The translations under genes and the position numbers were made by a program. The notes under the pieces were generated by a model. It ran no database searches, was not told where the DNA came from, and worked only from the letters and a program-made list of their open reading frames with translations. Shown here piece by piece: positions 24,271-38,100 of a stretch of DNA of 64,000 nucleotides. Position 1 is the first letter of the stretch, and every line of letters begins with the position of its first letter. Location of the stretch: assembly GCF_040712315.1 (NCBI RefSeq), contig NC_134013.1, positions 75,150,001 to 75,214,000 of the forward strand, given 5' to 3'. The DNA comes from Castanea sativa (Eukaryota > Streptophyta > Magnoliopsida > Fagales > Fagaceae).

Positions 24271-24283
24271 CTCTTATGTATAG

Positions 24284-25236
24284 TCTATACTACTATTTAA
24301 TGGGCTTCTCCTACTTTGAGATTGACATTTCGTTGGTTCAAAAATACTCCTACACCCCTAGGTTTAAGTAGAGATAAAACTAAACCTTGGTAAAAATATA
24401 TCTTTATTTTTTAACTCCCACCAAAACATTGCATACAAAATATGACAACTCTTGTTTGATTTTCAAATTGTTTTATCTACTTATAAAAAAATTAAAATTA
24501 AAAAAAAAACACATTTCTTTGTAAAACACATGTTATTGCAAAAAAAAGAAAAAAAAAATGCCATACACCCACATTTTAGTCACACACACAACTCTAAACT
24601 TCTACCCAATAATTTTAAATTTTCCACTATCATTAAGCAAATATAATTCTATTCAATCTCTTCCCATCTCCGTCCTCAACACCCCTCTTTTTAAACTAAA
24701 AGATGAACAAATATTTTTGTATTTTGGTAATAGGCGATTATGTGCTAGAGAAAGCCACTCAAAAAGGTATTTATTCATCATTTTATTTTTGTTCATGTTA
24801 GATAATTAAAGGGTTATATAAGTTTTTTTTTTTTTTTTTTTGGAACCTGTCACCAAATTCTATTTAATGCCGTTGTTCTATAACTTCTTTGGAATTTGAT
24901 GTTTACAGCATATTAATTAATCTCAAAAGCTATGAGACTTACACATCCGGTGTGTTATCTAACTGCAACTTTGTTTAATTTGTCTCTTCTCATTTTTCTT
25001 AAAAATTAATAATTTATATTTATTTTAATTTGGGTTGCTGCATTTTCCATTATTTGAAAAAACCTAGGGGTGATGCAAGTTCTACATTTGTGGATGTGAT
25101 TGTTTCTATACTACATCTCATCACACTCCTTAGGTATTTCAAAAAAAAAAAAATTAGCAGCCCCAAGTTAAAATAAATAAAAATTATTAATATTTCTGAA
25201 AAATTAGAAAAGCCTCTACACGTCCTTAGAGGCTAG
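24284..25236 (+). mobile_element. Helitron-like element (tentative)
   Basis: The 5' end TCTATACTACTATTT is shared with the elements at 29456 (+) and 41424 (-). A 3' candidate end is a hairpin at about 25212-25232 ('gcctctacacgtccttagag') followed by CTAG and then T. The 5' flank is G instead of the usual A. Joining these two ends into one element is inference. Confidence 0.4.
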
Positions 25237-25307
25237 TAGATTTCTTGAACTTCATATTTTAAGTCTGAACAGTCTAAATGGCAGAGCATATTACCTCAAT
25301 AAATGAG

Positions 25308-25471
25308 TAATTCTGGTACCACAACTAATTTTACAACTTTGCCATATGGTGACCCATGAGTAATGGAATCATGGACCCACATGGATCCACCATTTTATTT
25401 CCACCACTTACAACTCACCACATAAGCAAGTTGTGGCTAAAATTGTGAAAATTATTGTAGTTCTAGATTTA
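25308..25471. mobile_element. MITE with ~37-bp inverted ends
   Basis: The left 'taattctggtaccacaacta' and right 'attgtagttctagattta' ends are imperfect inverted copies; the centre carries 'ccatggtgac'-like and 'tggacccacatgg' sequence. No target duplication was seen, but the layout resembles the 18008 Mutator-like MITE. Confidence 0.5.
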
Positions 25472-25627
25472 TTCCAATCAAAATTCAAATAATAATGAAT
25501 TATGAGACATATTGGCCACACAAGTGGACCAAGGTAGAGGCGGGACCCAACCCTTGAAAAAGAGTTCCCCTCCTCCTTTCAAATTATTTAAGTTTTTAAA
25601 TTCATGATACTCTAAATTTAGTTTAGG

Positions 25628-25799
25628 GTCTGCTTAGACACTACTTATGTTATTGAAATTGAAAATTTATTACTGAAAGTACTATAGATAAAGGTAAAAG
25701 TTAGCTGAAATAGTACAGTGAGACTCATGAATAGTACTAAAAATAAGCTGAATAGTGAAATAATTTTCATTTTTCATTGGTATCCAAAGAGAGACTTAG
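25628..25799. repeat. Dispersed MITE-like family, copy 1 of 3
   Basis: Shares 'agctgaaatagtac', 'cccatgaatagta' and 'aataagctgaa' patterns with 36646-36830 and 46410-46603. The ends are 'tgtttgg'/'ccaaac'-like inverted motifs, which in this copy are degraded. Confidence 0.55.
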
Positions 25800-26061
25800 T
25801 TTAACTAGTAAAACATTTTATTGTCAAATAAAAGATATGTGGTTAGCAATCATCATAGAACGGACAACATAAATAAAAATTCTATTGTATCTATAAAAAA
25901 TAAAAATAATCATCATATTAATGCATTTCCCTATTTACTTTTTTTTTTAATTTGAAAATTGTAAATTTTCTAGCCATATTGTATTTTCAAAATATATAAT
26001 TCTTAATCTTATAATTATTCTCTTCGTCTATCTCCTCCAATGTCTTTGTAATCCACGTCAT

Positions 26062-29165
<3,104 letters not shown>

Positions 29166-29455
29166 TCTTATCTATATTATTAATAATAGAATTCCTTTTC
29201 TTTTTTTTTAAATAATAAGACTCTTTGTTTGATTTTCAGCATTTTACTCACTAAAATACCCTTATCTTTTAGTTAAATAATTTTAAATTAAAAAATACGA
29301 ACTAGTTAAAAGAGTAATTTACTATTTATAAGTCTTAGGTTTTTTCCTTTATCTTCTCTATTTGAACTAAAACTTAGGACACTATCTCTATCTAATTTTT
29401 AAACATTATTCCACGTTATCTTTCATCTTTCTTTTAAAAAAAATACACACGGTTA

Positions 29456-29765
29456 TCTATATTATTATTTAAGGGGTTTTCCTGTTTGGATTCCTCATTT
29501 TTTTAGTTCAAAAATGCTCTTATACTCTTATGTTTAAGTAGAGATAAAACTAAAGGATAATCTGATAAAAAACTAACTTTAACTCTCATTAAAACATTGC
29601 TTAAAAAATAGGACAACTCTCCTATTAATTTTCAAATTACTTTATCCACTTATAAATTAGATTCTCAAAATAAAAATTATATATAAAATAAAAACACAAA
29701 GTTTTTTTTTTTTTGTTGCTAAAAAAAGCATCTTTGCACGCTCGAAGCGCATATGATGAGGCTAG
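29456..29765 (+). mobile_element. Helitron-like non-autonomous element, 310 bp
   Basis: Starts TCTATATTATTATTT after an A, ends CTAG before a T, with a short hairpin (cgctcgaagcg) just upstream of the 3' end. Interior blocks ('atgtttaagtagagataaaa', 'ttcaaattactttatccact') match the elements at 24284 and 41024-41424. A second TCTATATTATTA-type start at about 29166 suggests another relative directly upstream. Confidence 0.6.
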
Positions 29766-30147
29766 TTTATATATTATTTTTAACCATTATAACACTACAC
29801 CAAAAAAAAAAGCATTATTGTACACGTAAAGTGCGTGTAATGAGTCTGTATTTAAATAAATAAGTTTATCAAATACATATTTAACTTATGTGTGAAATCT
29901 CTGGCTAGCATCATGCATCCTCCCCCAAGAAAAATTTTCTTGTCATAACCTAATGTATGCCAAATAAAGATACTACACATACCCAAGAGAATAATCTCAT
30001 TTTTTTTATTTAAAAAGAAAAATACTAACATTTGACATCTAAATGGGCTTTCTACCAAATATTATTTGATCGATCAATAAAGTTTAATTCAATGGTTAGC
30101 CAATTACATAGTACATTACCACCACATAGTGTATTACCATCGCCAAT

Positions 30148-30262
30148 GTTGGTGTAGTGGTACCTCTCCCTTGCCATGAGGATTTGGGTGTTTTCCATGG
30201 GCTCGCTAGTTCTAGCCCTGGGAGGTGGGTTTGGGGTGGGATTAGGTGTTAGGATTTCTAAA
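30148..30262 (+). repeat. Possible tRNA-derived SINE remnant
   Basis: 'ttggtgtagtggtacctctc' resembles an A box, and 'gggtgttttccatggg' sits where a degenerate B box would be. There is no target duplication and no clear tail, so this is weak. Confidence 0.3.
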
Positions 30263-30993
30263 CTAGTTCCAAAAAAAAAATTTACATATTGCATGGATAA
30301 TCATAAAGAGCAAAAATTCTCAAACTCACACACAAAAACAAGATGTGTCTACGGAGAGAAAACCCACAACGGAAAAAAACTCTTGGCAACCTAGCCCAGC
30401 AAATGAAGCTCCAAAGAAGATAGTTGTGATACAATATACTTCCAAACCCTCCTAGTATATAGATCTACTTGTATTCTAGCTTCCCGCTCCTGCTAGCAAC
30501 TAGCAATTCCGCAAATTGAGACGCCAACCACAAATCCAAACCAATGGATACGATAAAGACACTTGAAGGTTTTGGGATGATTTCTATAATTTCCAGTACC
30601 AATCACTCATTCCATCACTCACAAGTGTAATTAAGAGTGTTTGGTTTAATATCCTCACATAAAGCATGACAATTTGGAGAGGGTGGAGGAAAAGAGTACT
30701 ATGATTTCTCTCTAAGGTAATGGGTAGCTCTTCTTCTCTCTTCTTTCAATTAGGGTGTGATTTTGTGGTTTTATTAGACACAAAAGGGTGTACCAACTTG
30801 CTCAAGCAAGTTATTGGCAAGAGACAGGTAAAAGTTTTTGACTATTGGAATTTTAAAAACTAGCAATCTCGCTCAAAACTTGCTTGAAATGGAGATTTCA
30901 CGCAAGTATTTCTTTTGTAAATTTGTGATTTTCAATTCTATTTTGTTGGCTTTAATTTTGTGTTAAATTTGATTGTATTTATTTAATCATTTA
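30263..30993. other. Probable retroelement debris
   Basis: No gene seen. Inverted short motifs such as 'acttgctcaagcaagt' (about 30796-30812) remind me of LTR or leader sequence of plant Ty1/copia elements, but no coding domain is present to confirm it. Confidence 0.3.
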
Positions 30994-31001
30994 CCTGTAT
31001 G

Positions 31002-31543
31002 TAGGATTGTCCATCAGACCCGGAGACCCGCTCAATCCGGCCAACCTGCCCGCGTTTGACCTGCCGCCACCCAATCTGACGACTCCGGCGATCGGACGTG
31101 GGTTCCAACGAAGCTAACCCAACCCCACGCGGGTTGGTTGTCGGTTTCTCGTTTCAAAACCCGTGACACCCGACCCGAACTGAACCTTTATCCTCTCCAA
31201 CGAAGTATTAAGAATTTTCAACTAGATCCGGCGAGATCTCGCCTTTATCCGACTATATTTAGGCTAGATCTCGACGAATCTGGTCATATTTCTGTCCGAT
31301 CTCAACGAATCCGGCCAGATCTCGACGGATCGGCCAGATTTCAGCCAGATCTCGCCGGATCTGGCTAAAAATCGTTCCCGGCGATGAAACCCGAAACTCG
31401 ACCGATACAACCCGAAACCGACGAGACCCGAATTGGAAAATCTGACCAGATCATCCGCGTTGGTTTTGGGGTATATTTTCCTCCACTTGAATAATTCGGG
31501 TCGGGTCCGGGTTGGGCACAAACCCGACTCGTGGACACCCCTA
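31002..31543. mobile_element. GC-rich hAT-like MITE, 542 bp (copy A)
   Basis: Ends TAGGATTGTCCA and TGGACACCCCTA are inverted repeats with few mismatches. Flanks 'cctgtatg' (30994-31001) and 'cctatatg' (31544-31551) form an 8-bp duplication with one mismatch. The interior is unusually GC-rich ('acccg', 'gatctcgccgg' motifs) and related to 55741-56290. There is no transposase; the open frames inside are a by-product of composition. Confidence 0.8.
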
Positions 31544-31719
31544 CCTATATGTTTGTAGGGTTAAAAGTAATGGGTAAAGTGTTCTGTTTGGTGAAGAACA
31601 ATGAAGACAGGGGATTTCATGACTTGATTGTGACTGCTGCATCCTGTAAAAGGCCTCGTGAGGAGCACATGATGAAAGTCCAAACATTTGTTATATCAGA
31701 GGTACTTCACAACTAGCTA

Positions 31720-32420
31720 GTGAAACACATTGACAACCGGAATTCATGTGTGAAACATTTCTTTCTTTACCCACACTATAAAAACTTACATTACCCACGA
31801 AATTGTAAGGAGAGTTTTAAAGATAAAACCCTAAAAATCCATTGGAAAGTTAGAGATTGTCATCCATCAATCATCTACACATTTCTCTTAGTTTTCTTCA
31901 CTCTTTTCTCTCTCAATTTCCAGAGCCTATGAGAGGAACTTAGCCCAAACACAATCACACTCATTCTAAGTGTAGAGAATTGATTTGGAGCATTTGGGAA
32001 GCATTGGGTTCATGCCAATCTTTGGTAGGAGCAATTGGTAATAATTGTGGGATCTAGGAAGCTAACAAAAACAAGATTTGGAAAAGTCCGTTAGTAGTTG
32101 GAGCTTGGAAGACTCAAGTACAATGGGTAAATTAGACTTGGAGAGTCTCTTTGTATTCATGTATTCTAATTGATTTGCTAGTGGATCATTTCATCTTGTA
32201 GGACTGTGGAGAGGTTTTTCTATCGAGTTCTCCAGTTTTTCTCTTCGATAACACATCTCGTGTTATTGTGTGTTTGCTCTCTTCTTCGCTATTACTTATG
32301 CTTTTACTTAATTGCTTATTATGCTTATCCATGCACTTGTTAGTATTCCTAGTTGATTAAGTTATTTATCTCTCTTATTCGGCATTGCTTAGAGTAGATT
32401 AAAACTAATCCAGCCATAAT
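31720..32420 (+). repeat. LTR-like remnant, probably Ty1/copia
   Basis: Contains 'ctataaaaac' (TATA-like, about 31777), then a leader with 'gactcaagtacaatgggtaa', 'gtggatcatttcatcttgta' and 'ttcgataacacatctcgtgt'. I recognise this style from copia LTR R-U5 regions in woody dicots. Ends and target duplication are not resolved, so this could be a solo LTR fragment. Confidence 0.45.
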
Positions 32421-33111
32421 TTAAAATTTGGAAGTCTTAATTAATACCAGTAATTAGACTAGTGAGCTTTCACCTTCTACAATTCCAACTGTAACTCCTA
32501 GTCCTCTTTTGTCTCCAATGAAAATACAACTAAAATGAAATTCGATATAAAAAATTTGCAATAGCAATGACACGGAATTAGCCTAACGCTAAAAATCCTA
32601 ACATAATGTATATAATTTGGGTTAGAACTAAATTCAGCTTATAAGTTTTTAAAAAGTGACTTTTATGTAAACAATTTAAACATCAAGATCGATGATAAGG
32701 AACTAACATGGCTAACAACTAAAAACTTGAATCAAATTGAAAGGAACTTGAATATAATCAAGAGATTCAAGACTAACATGGTAATGAGTTACAAGTAAAC
32801 TACCTACCTGCATGAACATCTTCCTAAATGAAATGAACTAAGAGGAATCTACGAAGGAAAATACAATATCAAGAGAGTAATCTATGTATCAACAGTTTTG
32901 ACAATGGATAGTTGTGTTATTCTCCTTGAAAATGAGACTTCTATTTATACTTGAGGCTCTTAATAGTTATCGACGGTTGCTCTATTCATGTGGCTTTCTA
33001 TTCCTAGGCTTTGACGCCACTTGTCACTCTTCCAAGCATTGCTTGTAACTTCCATTACTATTTTGACATCAATTGTCGTTATTTCATCTTAATACCAAAA
33101 TAAAAATAAAA

Positions 33112-33192
33112 GAAAGAGACCACCGCACATCTTTGGTGCGATGGTCACTCCACAAGTATAAGTGCTTGTAGGGTGTGGATTATGTTAGAAAT
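33112..33192 (+). mobile_element. B-box SINE family, 5' fragment
   Basis: 'ggtcactccacaagtataag' and 'tgcttgtagggtgtgg' match the 5' part of the family; the rest is missing where the foldback repeat at 33193-33672 begins. Confidence 0.55.
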
Positions 33193-33672
33193 AAAAATAT
33201 ACCCCTAAAGTTATTGCAAATAAATAAATAAAAATATACCCCTATCTTGTATGAAAATAAATAAATAAATAAATAAATAGTAAATTGCAAAATTATACCC
33301 CTAAAGTTTTTGGGGAGTTTGGATTTTACATCTTGAAATTTCAGAATTTGAATTTTACCCCATAAAGTTTGGGAGTGTTTGGATTTTACACCCTAACGTT
33401 TCAAAATTTAGATTTTACCCCCTACAATTTTAGGGGTGTTTGGATATTACTCCTTAAAGTTTGGGAGTGTTTAGATTTTACACACTAAAGTTTTAGAATT
33501 TGGGGGTGTAAAATTCAAACACTTTCAAACTTTACAGGGTAAAATCTAAATTCTGAAACGTCGGGGTGTAAAATTCAAACACCCCAAACTTCAAGAAGTA
33601 AAATCCCAATTCTGAAATTTCAAGGTATAAAATTCAAATACTTTCAAATTTTAGAGGTGTAATTTGCAATTT
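33193..33672. repeat. Minisatellite-built foldback repeat
   Basis: Units of roughly 45-50 bp around 'tttggattttac' and 'cccctaaagttt' repeat about five times (33290-33490), then recur as reverse complements (33500-33670: 'gtaaaattcaaacac'). The whole can fold into a long imperfect hairpin. The first part includes an (AAAT)n run at 33255-33280. Confidence 0.75.
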
Positions 33673-33909
33673 ATCCTAAAATAAAAATGAAAATGTTGTG
33701 GAAATAACTACCACATCTGCATTTCCCATATTTTCTTAATGCCAATTGTTTTACAAAGGTCATGTTCCTATTCTGCCATTTGTCACACCGATGGCAAAGC
33801 TGAATTGTATTATTCTATCCAACAAATATAATTGGGTTTGTTTCGGTAAAAACTAAAAACAGGGAATAAAGGGAGAATGTATCACATTTAAATTATTTTG
33901 AACAATATT

Positions 33910-34065
33910 TTTTTAAAATATAAGATAGAATTTCTACTCTAACCTAATCTAAGTGTATATGTGTGTAAAGCTTCTTCCTGAAGACTTGAACCTCGGCCTT
34001 TACCCCTCACACCCCGTAAGCACTTATACTTGTGGAGTGACCATCGTATCAAGAGTGTGCGATGG
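33910..34065 (-). mobile_element. B-box SINE, copy with perfect 17-bp TSD
   Basis: Flanked by 'ttattttgaacaatatt' at 33893-33909 and 34066-34082. On the - strand the 5' region has 'ggtcactccacaagtataag', then 'gaggttcaagtct', a good Pol III B-box match, then 'cacacatatacacttagatt' and a 3' end 'ctatcttata' plus A-rich tail. Perfect long direct repeats indicate retrotransposition. No A box is convincing. Confidence 0.8.
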
Positions 34066-34067
34066 TT

Positions 34068-34133
34068 ATTTTGAACAATATTAGTCTAAGAGATGGGAAT
34101 ATTTTGAACAATATTAGTCTAAGAGATGGGAAC
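34068..34133. repeat. 33-bp tandem duplication
   Basis: 'attttgaacaatattagtct' plus 'aagagatggga' occurs twice in direct succession (starts 34068 and 34101). It includes the right-hand SINE target duplication, so the duplication probably followed SINE insertion. Confidence 0.85.
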
Positions 34134-34389
34134 GCCAAAGCAAAGCACTTAAATATTTGAAAACTTCCTTCAAAATGTGAAATTAAAGTAAATGTGGATG
34201 GTGTAATCTCTAATGACAAGCTTTAGGTGGGAATTAAGATTATTGTGTTAGATTGGGTGGAAGAGCTATGGTAGCTATGACTGAAGAAAGGGAAAATTAC
34301 GAATACCAAACATGTAGAAACTATTTCTTCAATTTCAAAAGAGTTTAGCTTCCAGAGTATTGGTTGAAAGGGAAATCTATATACAAAAA

Positions 34390-34999
34390 TTAGCCTCATT
34401 ACATGCACTATGCACTTTGCCCATACGATGAGGTTTTTTTTTTTTTTTTTCTTTTTTTGAGTTTACTGTAATAACTTTCTATTCATTCATCTCCTCTAAT
34501 GTCATAAATTTTAGAGGCTCACCAATCAAAGAATTTCCAAAGGTGAAAAATTAGCAATTTAGGATGGACATCTAGGCCATCCTAAACAAATTGAAGCAAA
34601 TATTCATAGAGACTCAAACAATAGCAATATATAAACAAACTTGTTTGTGTTTGGTTAGCTAGAAAATTTAAGTGAGAAAAAGAGAGAATGTTTGTTCTTT
34701 GTATTTTTTCTTTGAGTGTTGAAGACCAACATTCCTTCAATTGATTTGCAAATGCTATGTTAAGCATCTCTCCTACGAATTTCTAGTCTTTTGTTAACTG
34801 GAACCCACAAGGATTTGGAAGTTTATCAACTTGTTTTAAATTTAAAAACGTATGACCAAGGATTTTGAAGTTTATCCATTTGTTTGAGATTATAAAATAA
34901 ATAAAAGAAAAAAGTGCTTGATTTTGATAGAATAGTTTTTCTTTTTCTTTTTCTTTTTCTTTTTTTCATTTATTTTTTCTTTTCTTTAAAGAAATGTAA

Positions 35000-35048
<49 letters not shown>

Positions 35049-35818
35049 AGTAATTAAGAGTATTTAAATTCAAATAGGAATTTTTTTTTTTTAATATTTG
35101 AAAGGATTTGAATTTTTTTTAACTGGAGGTATTTTATTCAGATGAAAAAGGGGGAAAAATTGCTAAATTTTAGGGGGGGAAAAAATCAATGTGAAGGAAA
35201 AGAAAAAGGTAGCATATGTTTTTTTTTTTAAATCAGTGGTGCTTTATTAAAAAAAAAGGGCTAAATCTTAGGGGGAAAATGTCAAAGTGAAGGAAAAAAA
35301 TAAAATTTTTTTTTAACTGGAGGTGTTTTATTTAGATGAAAAATAACTAAATTTTAGGAAAAATAAGTTGAACGTGAGGGAGAAAGAAGCCTAAATTTTA
35401 GGAGTCCTCTTAGGGTTTTTTTAAAAAAAAAAAAACTAGATGTGTTTTTATTCAGATGAAAAATGGTTAAATTTTAGAGAAAAGAAATGAACGTAAAGGG
35501 AAAAAAGAAAGAGTAAAGTGTAAGAGTTCTCTTTTTTAATTCAAAATAATAATAGTTGTTGGCGTTGTAGAAAACAAGTGTTTTAAATTTGTTATTTAAC
35601 ATTGTTGTTCCCATTTTTAAGAGAAGTCATTGTTTATTAATAAGGGTACTTTTTGAACCACATAAAAGTTTAGTTCAAAAAAGATAATTTTATAGGGAAT
35701 CTTGTGACGTTATTGACCCTATTTCTAAAATATTTGTAAGAGAAGTTATTAGATACTGGATGAGGGTATTTTTTACCTTAAAAAAAGTTCACCTTAAGAA
35801 GGGCAATTCTCTTATAGA
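34390..35818 (-). mobile_element. Helitron-like element, 1429 bp
   Basis: On the - strand it starts TCTATAAGAG after an A (35819 complement) and ends CTAA before a T (34389 complement). It has a terminal hairpin whose outer stem is cctcat/atgagg (34394-34435). The interior has several poly-A/T-linked repeats of 'ggaggtgttttattcagatg' and a TA run (35003-35046). No Rep/helicase gene. A relative lies at 23790-24270. Confidence 0.6.
35003..35046. repeat. (TA)n microsatellite
   Basis: A perfect TA run inside the Helitron-like element. Confidence 0.95.
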
Positions 35819-36039
35819 TATTATATATTACAAATTATAGATGAGTACAAAACTTCTCTCAATTTGGTATTACAACTGAAGAGTCGATTCATATTAAAAA
35901 GAAGAAGAAGAAGAAGAAGAAAAAAATTGTTTATATAATCTCAAATGCTATGCTAGCCCAAAAGATATTGAGAGTTGATGGAAAAAGTTTGGGAGTTTAT
36001 CCATCAGTTCAATCATAGAACACAGTTTTTTCACTATAA

Positions 36040-36305
36040 AAAAATATAGGCTAAAATATTATTACTGTGACTAAAATTTGTATGATTTTTATTTTTATCC
36101 ATAATTATAAACTTTAAAATTTTCATTTTCGTCCATACACTTTTTACAATTTTTTTTCAATATGTTATGGATATTTGTTTTAAGTTTAGTGACAAAAAGT
36201 ATAATATTTCCAATAATTTTGGAACAAAAAAAAAACTTGTAAAGTTTAGGGATGAAAAATGAAATTCTTGCAAACTTTAGGGATGAAAACCATATTTGGT
36301 CAAAA
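36040..36305. mobile_element. MITE-like repeat with inverted ends
   Basis: The left part ('ttcattttcgtccatacact' region) and right part ('tttagggatgaaaa' twice, 'tatttggtcaaaatata') are imperfect inverted copies. This is the familiar 'gtcaaaatatggttttcatc' type of plant foldback repeat. Confidence 0.5.
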
Positions 36306-36645
36306 TATATATTATTATGTTATTTTAAAGTTGTGTGAAAATATATGGAGAATTTTTACTCATTAAATTACTTCTAATTCATAATTACCATACTCATATT
36401 TTTATTCTCCCAACTAAACTTGGCCTTTTTGAACAAATGAAATTATTCAATGCCATAAAAATTTCATGTTGACATTTTTTTTTATACAATAAGTAAGAGT
36501 TTCGAATCAATTTCTTTTTAAGGGAAGACATGACAATGCGTGTGAAGCTACATGCATCATGCTGGTACCGATGACCCATATGCAATCAATTATTATTATT
36601 ACTATTATTATTATTACTTTTTCCAAAAAATATATATTATTTTTA

Positions 36646-36830
36646 AGTGTCCATTTGGAACAGCTTATTTAACTTAAAATGAAATTTTTTTGTTGAAAAC
36701 ATAGTAAAAAATTAAAAAATAAGTTGAATAGTACAGTAAGACCCATGAATAATATCAAAAAATACAATGGGACCCATAAATAGTAGGAAAAATAAGCTGA
36801 AAAATTCAACTCATCCCAAACACACACTAA
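36646..36830. repeat. Dispersed MITE-like family, copy 2 of 3
   Basis: Left end 'gtgtccatttgg' and right end 'ccaaacacacac' are inverted copies. Inside are 'gttgaatagtacagtaagac' and 'cccataaatagta'. It directly abuts the next MITE. Confidence 0.6.
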
Positions 36831-37160
36831 CGCTCTGTTTGTTTCAGCCATGACGTTTTCTAGAAAACAAGTTATTTTTCAAAAAGTATTTTCTATAAAA
36901 CTATCTCATTTTCTAATGTTTGGTAGCAACTTTAAATGAGTTGAAAAATAACCTTCTAACTTCCCTTATTTAGCTTGCTGTGAGATATAGTTGCTTTCCA
37001 AAAAAATTTAATGGAAAACAATCTCTAAAAATAAGCCATACTTTTTATGTTGACCAAAGATAGTTTTCCTTTGACTCATCTTTTTTTATGCTACTAACAC
37101 TAGAAAACATGGAAAACTATCTTTACACAAAGTTTTTTATCGAAACAAACGGAGCGTTAG
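36827..37160. mobile_element. hAT-type MITE with 19-bp TIRs, 334 bp
   Basis: 'ctaacgctctgtttgtttc' (36827-36845) and 'gaaacaaacggagcgttag' (37142-37160) are inverted with one mismatch. The 'gttttctagaaaac'-type interior has no coding capacity. The target duplication is obscured because the element abuts another repeat. Confidence 0.7.
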
Positions 37161-37170
37161 TCAAAATTCC

Positions 37171-38100
37171 TTTAACACATATGTAACAACAATAACAACA
37201 ACTAAGCATTGGTTCTAAAAATTTGGAACCAACGCTATATCTTTGTCAATTTAACACATATGTAACAACAATAACAACAACTAAGCATTGGTTCTAAAAA
37301 TTTGGGACCAGCTATATCTTTGACAAACTTGTCAAAGTTGGCTACATGTATTTTTTTTTTTTTTACAATTCAATTATATTTAAAGTCATACTTTTATAAT
37401 ATCTTTAATTAGCATGTCCTTTCATACTACTTCAACTAGTGTAATAATAGGTTTTCATATACTTTTTTTTTTTTTTTTGGTTTCCTATACTTAAATCAAC
37501 TTAATTTTCTCACTAGCACATTAATAGCTCCCTTCTACATGACCAAACCAACTTTCCTCACTTTTTTTTTTTTTTTATCAATAGGGATCACTCCTAACTT
37601 TAAGTATCATCTCGAATCTTATCTTCTTTTGTGTTTCAACTGTCCATCTTAACATCCTCATTTCAGCTACACCTGTTTTATAGACGTGTTACTTCTTAAT
37701 TAACACTTGCTTCTTCTTCTTTTTTCTTATGTGCTTCTCCACTCCATCCATTATACTCTTATCATATTATTACACTTTAATATCTATGTCTTTATGAATT
37801 ATTGATAAAAAAATATTGAAAGTTCTCACTCTTTGGCATCTTTTAACTATCAAGTCTTTACAACCCATTCATTTGTGTTTCTACTTTTACTAAACCTACT
37901 TTATATTTAATTGAGTTAGTCATTCTTAGTCGAAACCTTTTAATTATAAAGCATCTCTCCAAATTTCTATCTTAACATTAAATCATCGTCTATTTCATCC
38001 ACAAAAATTATATCATTCACAAAAAGTGTGCACCAATGACTTCATCTTCAATTTATTCAATGAGTTTATTTATCACTAGTACAAAGAGATATGGACTTAG
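37171..38100 (-). mobile_element. RTE-like LINE reverse transcriptase remnant
   Basis: The - strand reads a heavily decayed reverse transcriptase: LSPYLFVLVINKLIE, then the position of the catalytic ADD box (now frame-broken), then sequence like RNLERCFIIKRFRL. The 3' terminus at 37184 ends with TTG/TTA-type triplets ('gttgttattgttgtt'), as in plant RTE elements. Many stops and indels. The 3'-most 79 bp are duplicated in tandem (37171-37249 and 37250-37328). Confidence 0.65.

Noticed and set aside
31138..31521. Open frames on both strands in GC-rich DNA
   Set aside because: They lie wholly within the non-coding hAT-like MITE; frames stay open only because of GC content.
33193..33672. CRISPR-like repeat array
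   Set aside because: Units are contiguous, imperfect and inverted midway, and the DNA is plant nuclear; no spacers exist.
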